DNA from: Variovorax sp. ZS18.2.2
GTDB lineage: Bacteria; Pseudomonadota; Gammaproteobacteria; Burkholderiales; Burkholderiaceae_C
NCBI RefSeq assembly: GCF_024701975.1
Contig: NZ_JANLNM010000001.1
Location: forward strand, 186,001 to 250,000
Direction of reading: 5' to 3'
DNA: 64,000 bases
Shown here: positions 1 to 7,672 of the stretch, piece by piece
Layout: each line of letters begins with the position of its first letter
Position numbering within the stretch: position 1 is the first letter of the stretch
Made by a program: the position numbers and the translations under genes
Notes under the pieces: generated by a model
Database searches by the model: none
The model's input: only the letters and a program-made list of their open reading frames with translations
Told to the model about the DNA's origin: nothing

Positions 1-1110
1 ACGCGCTGGGCGCGCGAAGCCGGCTGCGAAGTGCGCGTGGACGCCATCGGCAACATCTTTGCGCGCCGCGCGGGCCGCAACAACGCGCTGCCGCCGGTCA
101 CCACCGGCAGCCACATCGACACGCAGCCGACGGGCGGCAAGTTCGATGGCAACTACGGCGTGCTCGCAGGGCTGGAAGTGATTCGCGCGCTCAACGACGC
201 GAAGGTCGTGACCGAAGCGCCGCTCGAAGTGGCGGTGTGGACCAATGAAGAAGGCTCGCGCTTCGTGCCGGTGATGATGGGCTCGGGCGTGTTCGTCGAT
301 GCCTTCACGCTCGAGCACGCGCTCGCGCAGCGCGACACCGAGGGCGTGAGCGTGGCGGAAGCCCTCGATGCGATCGGCTATGCAGGCAAGGTGCCCGCCT
401 CGGCGGCGGCATCGCCCGTGGGCGCGTACTTCGAGGCGCACATCGAACAGGGCCCGGTGCTCGAGGCCAACGAGCGTGTGATCGGCGTGGTCGAGGGTGC
501 CCTCGGCCAGCGCTGGTACGACGTGGTGGTGCAGGGCATGGAGGCGCATGCCGGCCCCACGCCGATGGAGCTGCGCAAGGACGCGCTGCTCGCGGCCGCC
601 GAACTCGTGATCGAGGTCAACCGCATCGCACTCGCGCACGCACCGCATGCGCGCGGCACGGTCGGCTGGATCGACAACTACCCGAATTCGCGCAACGTGA
701 TCCCGGGCCGCGTGAAGCTCAGCGTTGACCTGCGCGCGGCGGACGACGTGGTGCTATTGGCCATGGACGCAGCGCTGAAGGAAGCCGTGCACCGCCTGTC
801 CGGCGGCGGCAAGGTCGAGGCGACGGTGGAGCAGGTCGTGTACTTCCCGCCCCAGCCTTTCACTCCGAAGCTCGTGTCCGCCGTGCGCGACGCCGCAGAG
901 GCGCAGGGCCTGACATGGATGAACGTGATCAGCGGCGCGGGCCATGATGCCGTGTACCTCGCCCGCGTGTGCCCCACCGCGATGATCTTCGTGCCGTGCC
1001 TCGACGGCATCAGCCACAACGAGATCGAGGACGCCGAGCCCGCGCACCTCGAAGCCGGCTGCAACGTGCTGCTGCAGGCGATGCTGCAGAGCGCGGGAGT
1101 CGCCGCATGA
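1..1110 (+). CDS. Zn-dependent M20-family amidohydrolase (N-carbamoyl amino acid hydrolase/allantoate amidohydrolase type), 5' truncated
   Basis: This is the C-terminal 369 residues of a hydantoinase/carbamoylase-type amidase; the reading frame is open to base 1, so the true start lies upstream of the window. Dinuclear-zinc motifs are visible: GSHIDT, GGKFDGNYG, TNEEGSRF and a late SGAGHDA. The dimerisation-domain signature GMEAHAGPTPM and NVIPG are also present. Family members hydrolyse N-carbamoyl amino acids, ureidoglycine or allantoate in the cytoplasm; the substrate here cannot be told. Its stop overlaps the ATG of the next gene (ATGA at 1107), so it is probably translated together with the binding protein and the M81 peptidase downstream. 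About 40-50 N-terminal residues are probably missing, judged from the usual family length near 410. Confidence 0.9.
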   Translation, partial: TRWAREAGCEVRVDAIGNIFARRAGRNNALPPVTTGSHIDTQPTGGKFDGNYGVLAGLEVIRALNDAKVVTEAPLEVAVWTNEEGSRFVPVMMGSGVFVDAFTLEHALAQRDTEGVSVAEALDAIGYAGKVPASAAASPVGAYFEAHIEQGPVLEANERVIGVVEGALGQRWYDVVVQGMEAHAGPTPMELRKDALLAAAELVIEVNRIALAHAPHARGTVGWIDNYPNSRNVIPGRVKLSVDLRAADDVVLLAMDAALKEAVHRLSGGGKVEATVEQVVYFPPQPFTPKLVSAVRDAAEAQGLTWMNVISGAGHDAVYLARVCPTAMIFVPCLDGISHNEIEDAEPAHLEAGCNVLLQAMLQSAGVAA

Positions 1111-2243
1111 AGGCGGCGCTTCGCCGCATCGGCCTTCACTATTTCCTGGCGATGGGAATGGTCGCGGCATCGACGGCTGCGCTGGCGGCCGGAGAGCCGA
1201 TCCTGGTCGGCCAGTCCGCCGTGCTCACCGGCCCGTTCACGCCGAACAGCCTCGCGTTCATGGAAGGCCAGACGCTGTTCTTCGACCAGTTGAACAAGGC
1301 GGGCGGCGTCGGAGGCCGGCCCGTCAAGATGATCACCTACGACGACGCCTACATCCCCGAGAAGGCGGCGGCCAATGCCGAGAAGCTGCTCGTCACCGAC
1401 CGCGTGGTCTGCCTGTTCGGAACCATGGGCACGGGCATCGGCGCGGCCATGGTGCCGGTGGCGGCGAAGTACGACAGCTTCATCTTCGGCGGGCTGACCG
1501 GCGCGGCGGTGCTGCGCGGGCCGAAGGTGCCGATCTATCACATGCGGGAGTCGTATGCCGACGAGGTCGCGCGCGTGATGAACCACCTGACGACCATCGG
1601 CGTGACGCGCATCGCCATCGTCTCCAGCGACGACGCTTATGGCAAGGGCATCGAGAAGGACGCGGTGGCGGCGCTCGAGAAGAACAAGCATCCTGCCTTG
1701 CTGTCGCTGCGCTTCGACCCGAAGGAAAAGGACCATCCCGCCATCGCGCAGCAGGTCATCGCGAGCGGGGCGCAGGCGGTGTACGTCATCGCGGCGGGCA
1801 TGCCGGCGATCAACATCATCCGCTCGCTGGTGGCGGCGCCCGTCCATCCGCAGATCTACACGAACTCGGTGGCGAGTTCGTTCCTTCTGTACAAGGAACT
1901 CGGCGACAAGAGCCGCGGCATCGTGCTGTCGCAGGTGATGCCGCCGTTCTGGAAGACGCGCTTTCCCATCGTCGACGAATACCAGCGCGCGCGGAAGGCC
2001 GCGGGCAGCGAGGGCGAAGGCTCCTACCTGGGCCTGGAGGGCTACATCACGGCCAAGGCCTTTGCGGAATCGCTGCAGCGCGTGAAGGGGCCGATCACCA
2101 CCGAATCGCTGCGGCGCACCATCGAGAACTCGCCGCCCATGAACCTGAATGGCTTCACGGTCGCGTTCCGCCCCGACAACCGCAACGGCTCCAGCTTCGG
2201 CGACATCACGATGCTGGGAAGCGCCGGAAAGTTTGCCCAATGA
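1107..2243 (+). CDS. ABC transporter substrate-binding protein (branched-chain amino acid/amide type)
   Basis: This is a 378-aa periplasmic binding protein of the LivJ-like type I fold. An N-terminal signal peptide (about residues 1-28, ending ALA-AG) precedes ILVGQSAVLTGPF, typical of this family, and the body contains the conserved YDDAYIPEKAAANAEKL and SSDDAYGKG stretches. I chose the ATG at 1107 because it overlaps the previous stop (ATGA) and places the signal peptide at the N terminus; a longer frame from 969 would run deep into the amidohydrolase gene. No permease or ATPase gene is visible, so these are probably upstream of the window or the protein works with a transporter elsewhere. 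The context suggests uptake of an amide or ureido compound cleaved by the flanking hydrolases; that is inference. Confidence 0.88.
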   Translation: MKAALRRIGLHYFLAMGMVAASTAALAAGEPILVGQSAVLTGPFTPNSLAFMEGQTLFFDQLNKAGGVGGRPVKMITYDDAYIPEKAAANAEKLLVTDRVVCLFGTMGTGIGAAMVPVAAKYDSFIFGGLTGAAVLRGPKVPIYHMRESYADEVARVMNHLTTIGVTRIAIVSSDDAYGKGIEKDAVAALEKNKHPALLSLRFDPKEKDHPAIAQQVIASGAQAVYVIAAGMPAINIIRSLVAAPVHPQIYTNSVASSFLLYKELGDKSRGIVLSQVMPPFWKTRFPIVDEYQRARKAAGSEGEGSYLGLEGYITAKAFAESLQRVKGPITTESLRRTIENSPPMNLNGFTVAFRPDNRNGSSFGDITMLGSAGKFAQ

Positions 2244-3712
2244 AAGTCCTCGTCGCACGTCTCAACCACGAGACCAACACCTTCTCGCCCGTGCCCACAC
2301 CGCTCGCCGCATTCGGGCCCGACGGTCCGACCTTCGGTGAACAGGCCTACAAGGACAACAAGGGCATGCGCACCGCGATGTCGGCCTTCATCGAACTGGC
2401 CGAGCAGGCGGGTGCGACGCTGGTCACGCCGGTGTCGGCCTCTGCCAATCCGAGCGGGCCGGTCGATGCCGGCGCTTACACGGCGCTCACGCAATGCATC
2501 GTCGATGCGGCGCCAGGCTGCGATGCCATCCTGCTCGACCTGCACGGCGCGATGGTGGCCGAGAACAGCGTCGACGGAGAAGGCGACCTGCTGGTGCGGC
2601 TGCGCGCCGCGGCGCCGGGCGTGCCCATCGGCGTGGCGCTCGACCTGCATGCCAACGTGACGCCCGCGATGGTCGGCAACGCGGACGTGATCGTCGGCTT
2701 CAAGACCTATCCGCACATCGACATGTACGAGACCGGCGAGCACGCCGGCCGCCTGCTGTTCGACCTGCTCGCGGGCCGCAGCAAGCCCGCGCTGCGCTGG
2801 CATCCGCTGCCGCTGATGGCGCACACGCTGCGCAGCGCCTCGTTCACCGGCGCGATGCAACGCGCCATCGAGGCGGCGCGTGAAGCCGAGAAGTCGGAGT
2901 CGCTTGCGGTCTCGATCTTCGCGGGCTTCTCGCTGTCGGACATCGAGGCGCCGTGCATGAGCGTGGTGGTGGTCGATGCGGCGTCGCCCGAACGCGCGCA
3001 GGCCACGGCCGACCGCATCGCCGCACAGATGTGGGCCGAGCGCGAAGCCTTCATCTACCGGAGCGAGCCGCTGGCCGAATCGGTCGCGCGCGCCAAGCTC
3101 ATCGCCGACGGCGCCACGCGCCCGGTGCTGCTGCTCGACCACGGCGACAACTGCATGTCGGGCGGCAGCTGCGACACGATGGACGTGCTGCAGGAAGCGC
3201 TCGCGCAAGGCCTGCACGGCATCGGCGTCGGGCCGCTGTGCGACCCCGAAGCGGTGGCCGCGCTGATCGCGGCGGGCGAGGGCGCCGAGGTGACGGTCGC
3301 GCTCGGCAACAAGGTGTCGCTCGAAGGCATCGGCCTCCAGAAGACGCCCGTGCGGCTCACGGGCACGGTGCGCACCATCGGCAACGGCGAGTACGTGATC
3401 ACCGGCCCCACCTACACCGGCCAGCGCAGCAGCATGGGCCGCACGGTGCTGTTCGACATCGGCGCGGCGCGCATCGTGGTGACCGAGCGCACGCAGGAGC
3501 CGTGGGACATCGGCGTTTTTGAATGCGCGGGGCTCGATCCGCGCAATGAACGCTTTCTTCTTCTCAAGTCGCGCATGTATTGCCGGCCGGTGTTCGAGCC
3601 GCTCTCTGCGGCGCTGGTGGAGTGCGACAGCCCCGGTGTCACCAGTTCGGATTACAGCCTGTTCCCTTTCGGCAAGGTGCGTCGTCCGGTCTTTCCGCTC
3701 GATGCGATCTAG
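2240..3712 (+). CDS. M81 family metallopeptidase (MlrC-like)
   Basis: This 490-aa protein resembles MlrC, the last enzyme of microcystin breakdown, and the wider M81 family. Motifs seen are ARLNHETNTFSP at the N terminus, DLHGAMV, DLHANVT and YPHIDMYETG, which supply the His, Asp and Glu ligands expected for a metal site. A C-terminal MlrC domain follows (from about residue 300, with DHGDNCMSGGSCDT). Length is normal for the family. It starts within the stop of the binding-protein gene (ATGA at 2240), giving a three-gene hydrolase-binding protein-hydrolase unit. Most bacteria with M81 genes never see microcystin, so the real substrate is unknown; a cyclic amide or small peptide is only a guess. 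Confidence 0.88.
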   Translation: MKVLVARLNHETNTFSPVPTPLAAFGPDGPTFGEQAYKDNKGMRTAMSAFIELAEQAGATLVTPVSASANPSGPVDAGAYTALTQCIVDAAPGCDAILLDLHGAMVAENSVDGEGDLLVRLRAAAPGVPIGVALDLHANVTPAMVGNADVIVGFKTYPHIDMYETGEHAGRLLFDLLAGRSKPALRWHPLPLMAHTLRSASFTGAMQRAIEAAREAEKSESLAVSIFAGFSLSDIEAPCMSVVVVDAASPERAQATADRIAAQMWAEREAFIYRSEPLAESVARAKLIADGATRPVLLLDHGDNCMSGGSCDTMDVLQEALAQGLHGIGVGPLCDPEAVAALIAAGEGAEVTVALGNKVSLEGIGLQKTPVRLTGTVRTIGNGEYVITGPTYTGQRSSMGRTVLFDIGAARIVVTERTQEPWDIGVFECAGLDPRNERFLLLKSRMYCRPVFEPLSAALVECDSPGVTSSDYSLFPFGKVRRPVFPLDAI

Positions 3713-3770
3713 GGCGATTTAAGAAGGGGAAATCTCACTACCATCGCTTCCCTGAAAAAAGGAAATTCAC

Positions 3771-4142
3771 GTGAAGCGATCCCTTCTGATTCCCGCCGCA
3801 TGGCTGGCCCTCGCGTCCGTCGTGCCGGCAGAGGCGCAGACCCTGAACTGCAACCGCGAATTCGTGCAGAGGGGGGAGTCCAAGTTCACCATCCTGCAGA
3901 AATGCGGCGAGCCGGTGCTCAAGGAAAACTTCTGCGCCAGGCCCGATGGCAACAAGCCCGAGGTGATCGTGAACCCGCCGTCGTCGGCCTTGCCCGGCGG
4001 CCAGACCGTGATCGTCAACAACAACCGCTGCGACCAGGCCGAGGAGTGGACCTATCGCCCCGGCTCGGGACAGTTCGAGACGATGCTGCTGTTCCGCGAC
4101 GGCGCGCTCATGAGCATCCGCTACGGCAGCCGCATTCCATGA
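3771..4142 (+). CDS. DUF2845 domain protein, exported
   Basis: This is a 123-aa protein with a signal peptide (about residues 1-22, cleavage after AEA). The mature part has LNCNREFVQRGESKFTILQK followed by CGEP, the pattern of DUF2845, where a cysteine-containing strand precedes a conserved CGxP turn. The C terminus is a short beta-rich segment (EEWTYRPGSGQFETMLLFRDG). The start is GTG at 3771, preceded by a good AAAGGAAA ribosome site. It lies 58 bases after the M81 gene, so it could be co-transcribed, but no functional link is apparent. The function of DUF2845 is unknown to me; a periplasmic location is inferred. Confidence 0.8.
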   Translation: MKRSLLIPAAWLALASVVPAEAQTLNCNREFVQRGESKFTILQKCGEPVLKENFCARPDGNKPEVIVNPPSSALPGGQTVIVNNNRCDQAEEWTYRPGSGQFETMLLFRDGALMSIRYGSRIP

Positions 4143-4234
4143 CCTCCCACGTCATCGACGCATAGCGCGTGCGGCGCGACCATTCATTCACCCCGCGATG
4201 TTGCGGGTCGAATCCTCGAAAAGGAATGGTCATC

Positions 4235-4612
4235 ATGAACACCGCTGCACACGACGCCGCCACGATTGCCCAACGCTACATCGCCGTCTGGAACGAAACC
4301 GACGCTGAGCGCCGTGCCGCGCTGATCGAAGCCGGCTGGACCGCCGATGCGCACTACGTCGATCCGATCGCGCAAGCCAGCGGCCGCGAGCAGATCAGCG
4401 CGCTGGTCGGCGTGGTGCACCAGCGCTACCCGGGCTTCCGCTTCAACCTGTTCGGCAAGGCTGAGGCGCACGGCGACAACCTGCGCTTCTCGTGGACGCT
4501 CGGCCCGAGCGGGGCGGAGGACCTGATCCAGGGCACCGACTTTGCGCGGCTCGATGCGGGCAGGCTGCAGTCGGTGACCGGATTCTTGGACAAGGTGCCG
4601 GTTGGCGCCTGA
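4235..4612 (+). CDS. SnoaL-like nuclear transport factor 2 family protein
   Basis: This 125-aa protein has the small cone-shaped NTF2/SnoaL fold pattern: an N-terminal helix (IAQRYIAVWNETDAERRAAL), then WTADAHYVDPIA, typical of polyketide-cyclase-like proteins, and a C-terminal sheet ending in FLDKVP. I chose ATG 4235 rather than the longer open frame from 4169 because AAGGA at 4221-4225 lies nine bases upstream of it and the fold starts here. The family includes isomerases, dehydratases and non-enzymatic binding proteins, so no reaction can be assigned. It stands alone on the + strand and converges with the lipoprotein gene at 4631. Confidence 0.78.
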   Translation: MNTAAHDAATIAQRYIAVWNETDAERRAALIEAGWTADAHYVDPIAQASGREQISALVGVVHQRYPGFRFNLFGKAEAHGDNLRFSWTLGPSGAEDLIQGTDFARLDAGRLQSVTGFLDKVPVGA

Positions 4613-4630
4613 GTTCGCTGCTCGGAGGGA

Positions 4631-5710
4631 TCAGCGCTTGATGGCTTCGACGGCGAACCAGGAGCCGTACTTCCGGACCATCAGGGTGATCGAGCGAACA
4701 TACCAGTAGGGCGGTGAGTTCGTGCTGGCGGCGCCCACCGCGGTAGTGGTGATGCTTGCGAAGCCTTCGTAGACCCAGTCCGTCTGGAGGCCACAGCCGC
4801 GGCCAGGCTCGACGGAGGGCGTCAACTTGACTGTGTAGAGGTTTTTCGCCGTCCCGGCGTAGGTCTGGACGGCGGTGCCCTGCAACAGACAGGTGCCAAC
4901 GTCCCTTGTCGATACGCGTCCTGAGAAATCGCCGTTGGGTGCGATGGTGGCGGAGAACAGGCTGTCGTGGAACCAGGAACCGGCGATGTCGGCTTGCGAG
5001 ACGGCCCGCGCATTGGCGCTGGCGTAGTTGTAGGCGATGGGCGTGTTGGGTGCGGTGCTGGCCCCGGTCAAGCCTTCGAAGTGTCTCGCCGGAGTGAATG
5101 TGCCGGAGCCGAAAAGAACGGTATTCATCGGCACTGGAAGAGAACCGCCGGTAAAGGTGATGTTGCTCCCCGGCGCGAAAGTCCACGTCGAGCCCGACAC
5201 CGCCCATGCACCACCGTACAGACTGTAACGGGCCGCTCTGCCGGTGTCGGGATCTACCGGCGAGCTCTGCTCATAGGCCAGGTACTTGCCTGCTGCGTCG
5301 ATGAAAGCGATTCCAGGCCGCATGCCTGCGGACGGGTACCAGAGTCCTTCGGTGCCGCTTCCGATGGCGGTTGTGGAGCCTGGGTCGGGCTTGTCGTTCG
5401 CCGGTGTCTCGCCATGGAGTTCGGAGATGCGCCGGCTGAGCAGTGCGAAGCCCGTGCCCCCCTGCGCGCGCAGGGGGGAGATGCCGCCCGCGTTGTCGGC
5501 CTGCGCCGCGACAAGCCCTTGGACAGGACCCGGATCATCTGGCTTTTCGCTTGCAGCAAGAGGGGCTGAGGAGGCCGCGGCCGGCGGCGATGGCTGCTGC
5601 TGCGCCACCGGAAGGCCGCTGGCATCGCTTCCTCCACCACCGCCACCGCCGCAGGACGCAAGCGATGTGAGCAGCGCCAGCAAGGCTGCTCTCGCGAAAA
5701 GTGCATTCAT
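4631..5710 (-). CDS. Putative lipoprotein with poly-glycine tether, unknown function
   Basis: This 359-aa protein starts with a lipoprotein signal: a hydrophobic core and the lipobox LASC, with the modified cysteine at about residue 20, followed directly by seven glycines and SDAS. A Pro/Ala/Ser-rich linker (about residues 30-60) leads to a globular, beta-rich region with many Gly, Ser and Thr residues. No enzyme motif is recognisable. The poly-Gly after the lipid anchor is common in Burkholderiales lipoproteins and probably gives a flexible tether to the membrane. It is oriented like the regulator at 5845 but separated from it by 134 bases. It is probably an outer-membrane or periplasmic lipoprotein specific to this group. 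Confidence 0.72.
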   Translation of the reverse strand: MNALFARAALLALLTSLASCGGGGGGGSDASGLPVAQQQPSPPAAASSAPLAASEKPDDPGPVQGLVAAQADNAGGISPLRAQGGTGFALLSRRISELHGETPANDKPDPGSTTAIGSGTEGLWYPSAGMRPGIAFIDAAGKYLAYEQSSPVDPDTGRAARYSLYGGAWAVSGSTWTFAPGSNITFTGGSLPVPMNTVLFGSGTFTPARHFEGLTGASTAPNTPIAYNYASANARAVSQADIAGSWFHDSLFSATIAPNGDFSGRVSTRDVGTCLLQGTAVQTYAGTAKNLYTVKLTPSVEPGRGCGLQTDWVYEGFASITTTAVGAASTNSPPYWYVRSITLMVRKYGSWFAVEAIKR

Positions 5711-5844
5711 GTTTACTCCCCTCGTCGACGACGTTCTTCTTGTGGCCGCCCAGGATGACCGGGGCACGGCGAACCGGCCTCCGCCGCTCCGCCAGGAGCG
5801 CGAACTATAGCTTCCGGGGGACGCTTTTGTGCTTTGGGTCCGGC

Positions 5845-6981
5845 TCAGTCCGGCGCGCCGGCAGGCCGGCCGCGCCAGAGCTTGCGATACACCGTCGCCC
5901 GGCTGATGCCCAGCGCACGTGCGGCCTCGGCCACATTCCCGCGCGCATCGGCCACTGCCTTGCGGATCAGCGCGGTTTCCACGTCGCGCAGGCGTGGCCG
6001 CGCATCGGGCACCGCACCGCCCGCACCGCTGCCGCCGCGCTGGGGCCGCACCTGCACCCGCAGGCCCGACCACAGCGGCACCTCGAGCGCCGCGTCGCCG
6101 CGACGGGCGGCGTCGAACATCATGTGCAGCGGGAGCGCGAACAGGTCGTTGAAATGCAGGGCGTGCTGGCCGCGCGCCAGGGGCTGGTGCAGCATCTGCC
6201 GCGCGGCGGCGTTGGCGCCGGTCACGTTGCCGCTGGCGTCGATGCAGACCAGGCCCTCGGTGGCCTCGCTGCCCGGGTGGCCGGGCCAGGCCAGGTGCAG
6301 CAGCAGCTCGCAGGGGTCCTGCATGACCAGCATGTTCTCGATGCTGCGCGCCGAGAGGGTGGCCAGGTGCCGCAACTCGGGCCGCTCCACCGTCTGCACG
6401 CCGCTCAGGTCGAGCATGCCGATGCAGTCGCCGCGGGGGCCGAAGAGCGGCGCGCCGGCGCAGCTGTAGACGCTGGTGTCGTCGAAAAAGTGCTCGCCGC
6501 GGTGCAGCCACACCGATTCCTGCTCGGCCAGTGCGGTGCTGATGGCGGACGTGCCGATCGCGCGTTCCGAAAGATCGACCCCGATCCGGCCGATGTCCCG
6601 CGCATAGCGGCTGGCGGTGTCGGTGCCGTCGGGCAGCGCGCCCACGTCGATCACGATGCCGTCGGCATCGGTCAGGATCGCGAAATAACGGGTGTCGGCA
6701 ATGGCGCGGGAGAGGCGTTCGATCACCGGCCGGGCGGCCGTGACCAGTGCCCGGTTGCGCTCGGCCACCTCGCGGCTGGCCGACTGGCTCACCGGATCGA
6801 AGCTCACCCGCTGCTGCGGGCGGCGTCCGGCCTCGATGCAGCGCTGCCATGAACGGGTGATCCAGGGGTCGATGCGCACGGTGCTGCGGGCGCGCGGCGC
6901 GTCGCCGTGGAGCAGCTCCCGCCGGGCTTGGGCAATGGCCAGGGAACGCTCGGGAGGAGGCGAAACGATAGAGGTATTCAT
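5845..6981 (-). CDS. GAF/Fis-type transcriptional regulator lacking the AAA+ domain (AcoR-like)
   Basis: This 378-aa regulator resembles the ends of AcoR-type sigma-54 activators. It has an N-terminal region with SWQRC (about residue 44), a GAF-type sensor (about 70-205) containing AIGTSAISTALAE and YSCAGAPLFGPRGDCIGMLD, a PAS-like segment (about 235-300) and a C-terminal Fis-type helix-turn-helix (about 335-372: GNVAEAARALGISRATVYRK). The central AAA+ ATPase with Walker A and GAFTGA motifs is absent, so it cannot open sigma-54 promoters by itself. I chose ATG 6981; a further in-frame TTG at 7032 is less likely. It is transcribed divergently from the cox genes and is probably their regulator, binding in 6982-7161. 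Confidence 0.85.
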   Translation of the reverse strand: MNTSIVSPPPERSLAIAQARRELLHGDAPRARSTVRIDPWITRSWQRCIEAGRRPQQRVSFDPVSQSASREVAERNRALVTAARPVIERLSRAIADTRYFAILTDADGIVIDVGALPDGTDTASRYARDIGRIGVDLSERAIGTSAISTALAEQESVWLHRGEHFFDDTSVYSCAGAPLFGPRGDCIGMLDLSGVQTVERPELRHLATLSARSIENMLVMQDPCELLLHLAWPGHPGSEATEGLVCIDASGNVTGANAAARQMLHQPLARGQHALHFNDLFALPLHMMFDAARRGDAALEVPLWSGLRVQVRPQRGGSGAGGAVPDARPRLRDVETALIRKAVADARGNVAEAARALGISRATVYRKLWRGRPAGAPD

Positions 6982-7095
6982 CGTGTGGGTTCGCGCCGTG
7001 GGGGCTGCTTTTCCTGGCTCACCGGATGGCAAGCTGTTTCATTTTGAGAATTTCGCGGGCACTGTGCAAGTGTCAAGGGTTTTGCCTAGGATAGT

Positions 7096-7126
7096 GCGAA
7101 AGGTGGGCATCCAAGATGCCTTTCGC
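7096..7126. promoter_or_regulatory. Interrupted inverted repeat in the regulator/coxS divergent region
   Basis: Within the 180-base region between the regulator and coxS, GCGAAA (7096-7101) pairs with TTTCGC (7121-7126) and GGCATC (7106-7111) pairs with GATGCC (7115-7120), with CAA as the loop and GGTG as a one-sided bulge. It ends 36 bases before the coxS start. It may be an operator for the divergent regulator or a structured leader. A TAGGAT at 7087-7092 could be a weak -10 element. I see no clear sigma-54 -24/-12 pair here. Confidence 0.45.
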
Positions 7127-7161
7127 TGAACCAAGCCATCACCTTTCACGGAGACAGCCAC

Positions 7162-7659
<498 letters not shown>

Positions 7660-7672
7660 AGGGAGCAACATC

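Noticed and set aside
678..2258. Open 526-aa frame on the minus strand opposite the amidase and binding-protein genes
   Set aside because: Rich in Arg, His and Ala with no domain; it is a high-GC shadow of two well supported + strand genes.
4169..4234. Longer N terminus for the SnoaL-like protein
   Set aside because: No ribosome site precedes it and the added residues are not part of the fold; ATG 4235 has AAGGA at good spacing.
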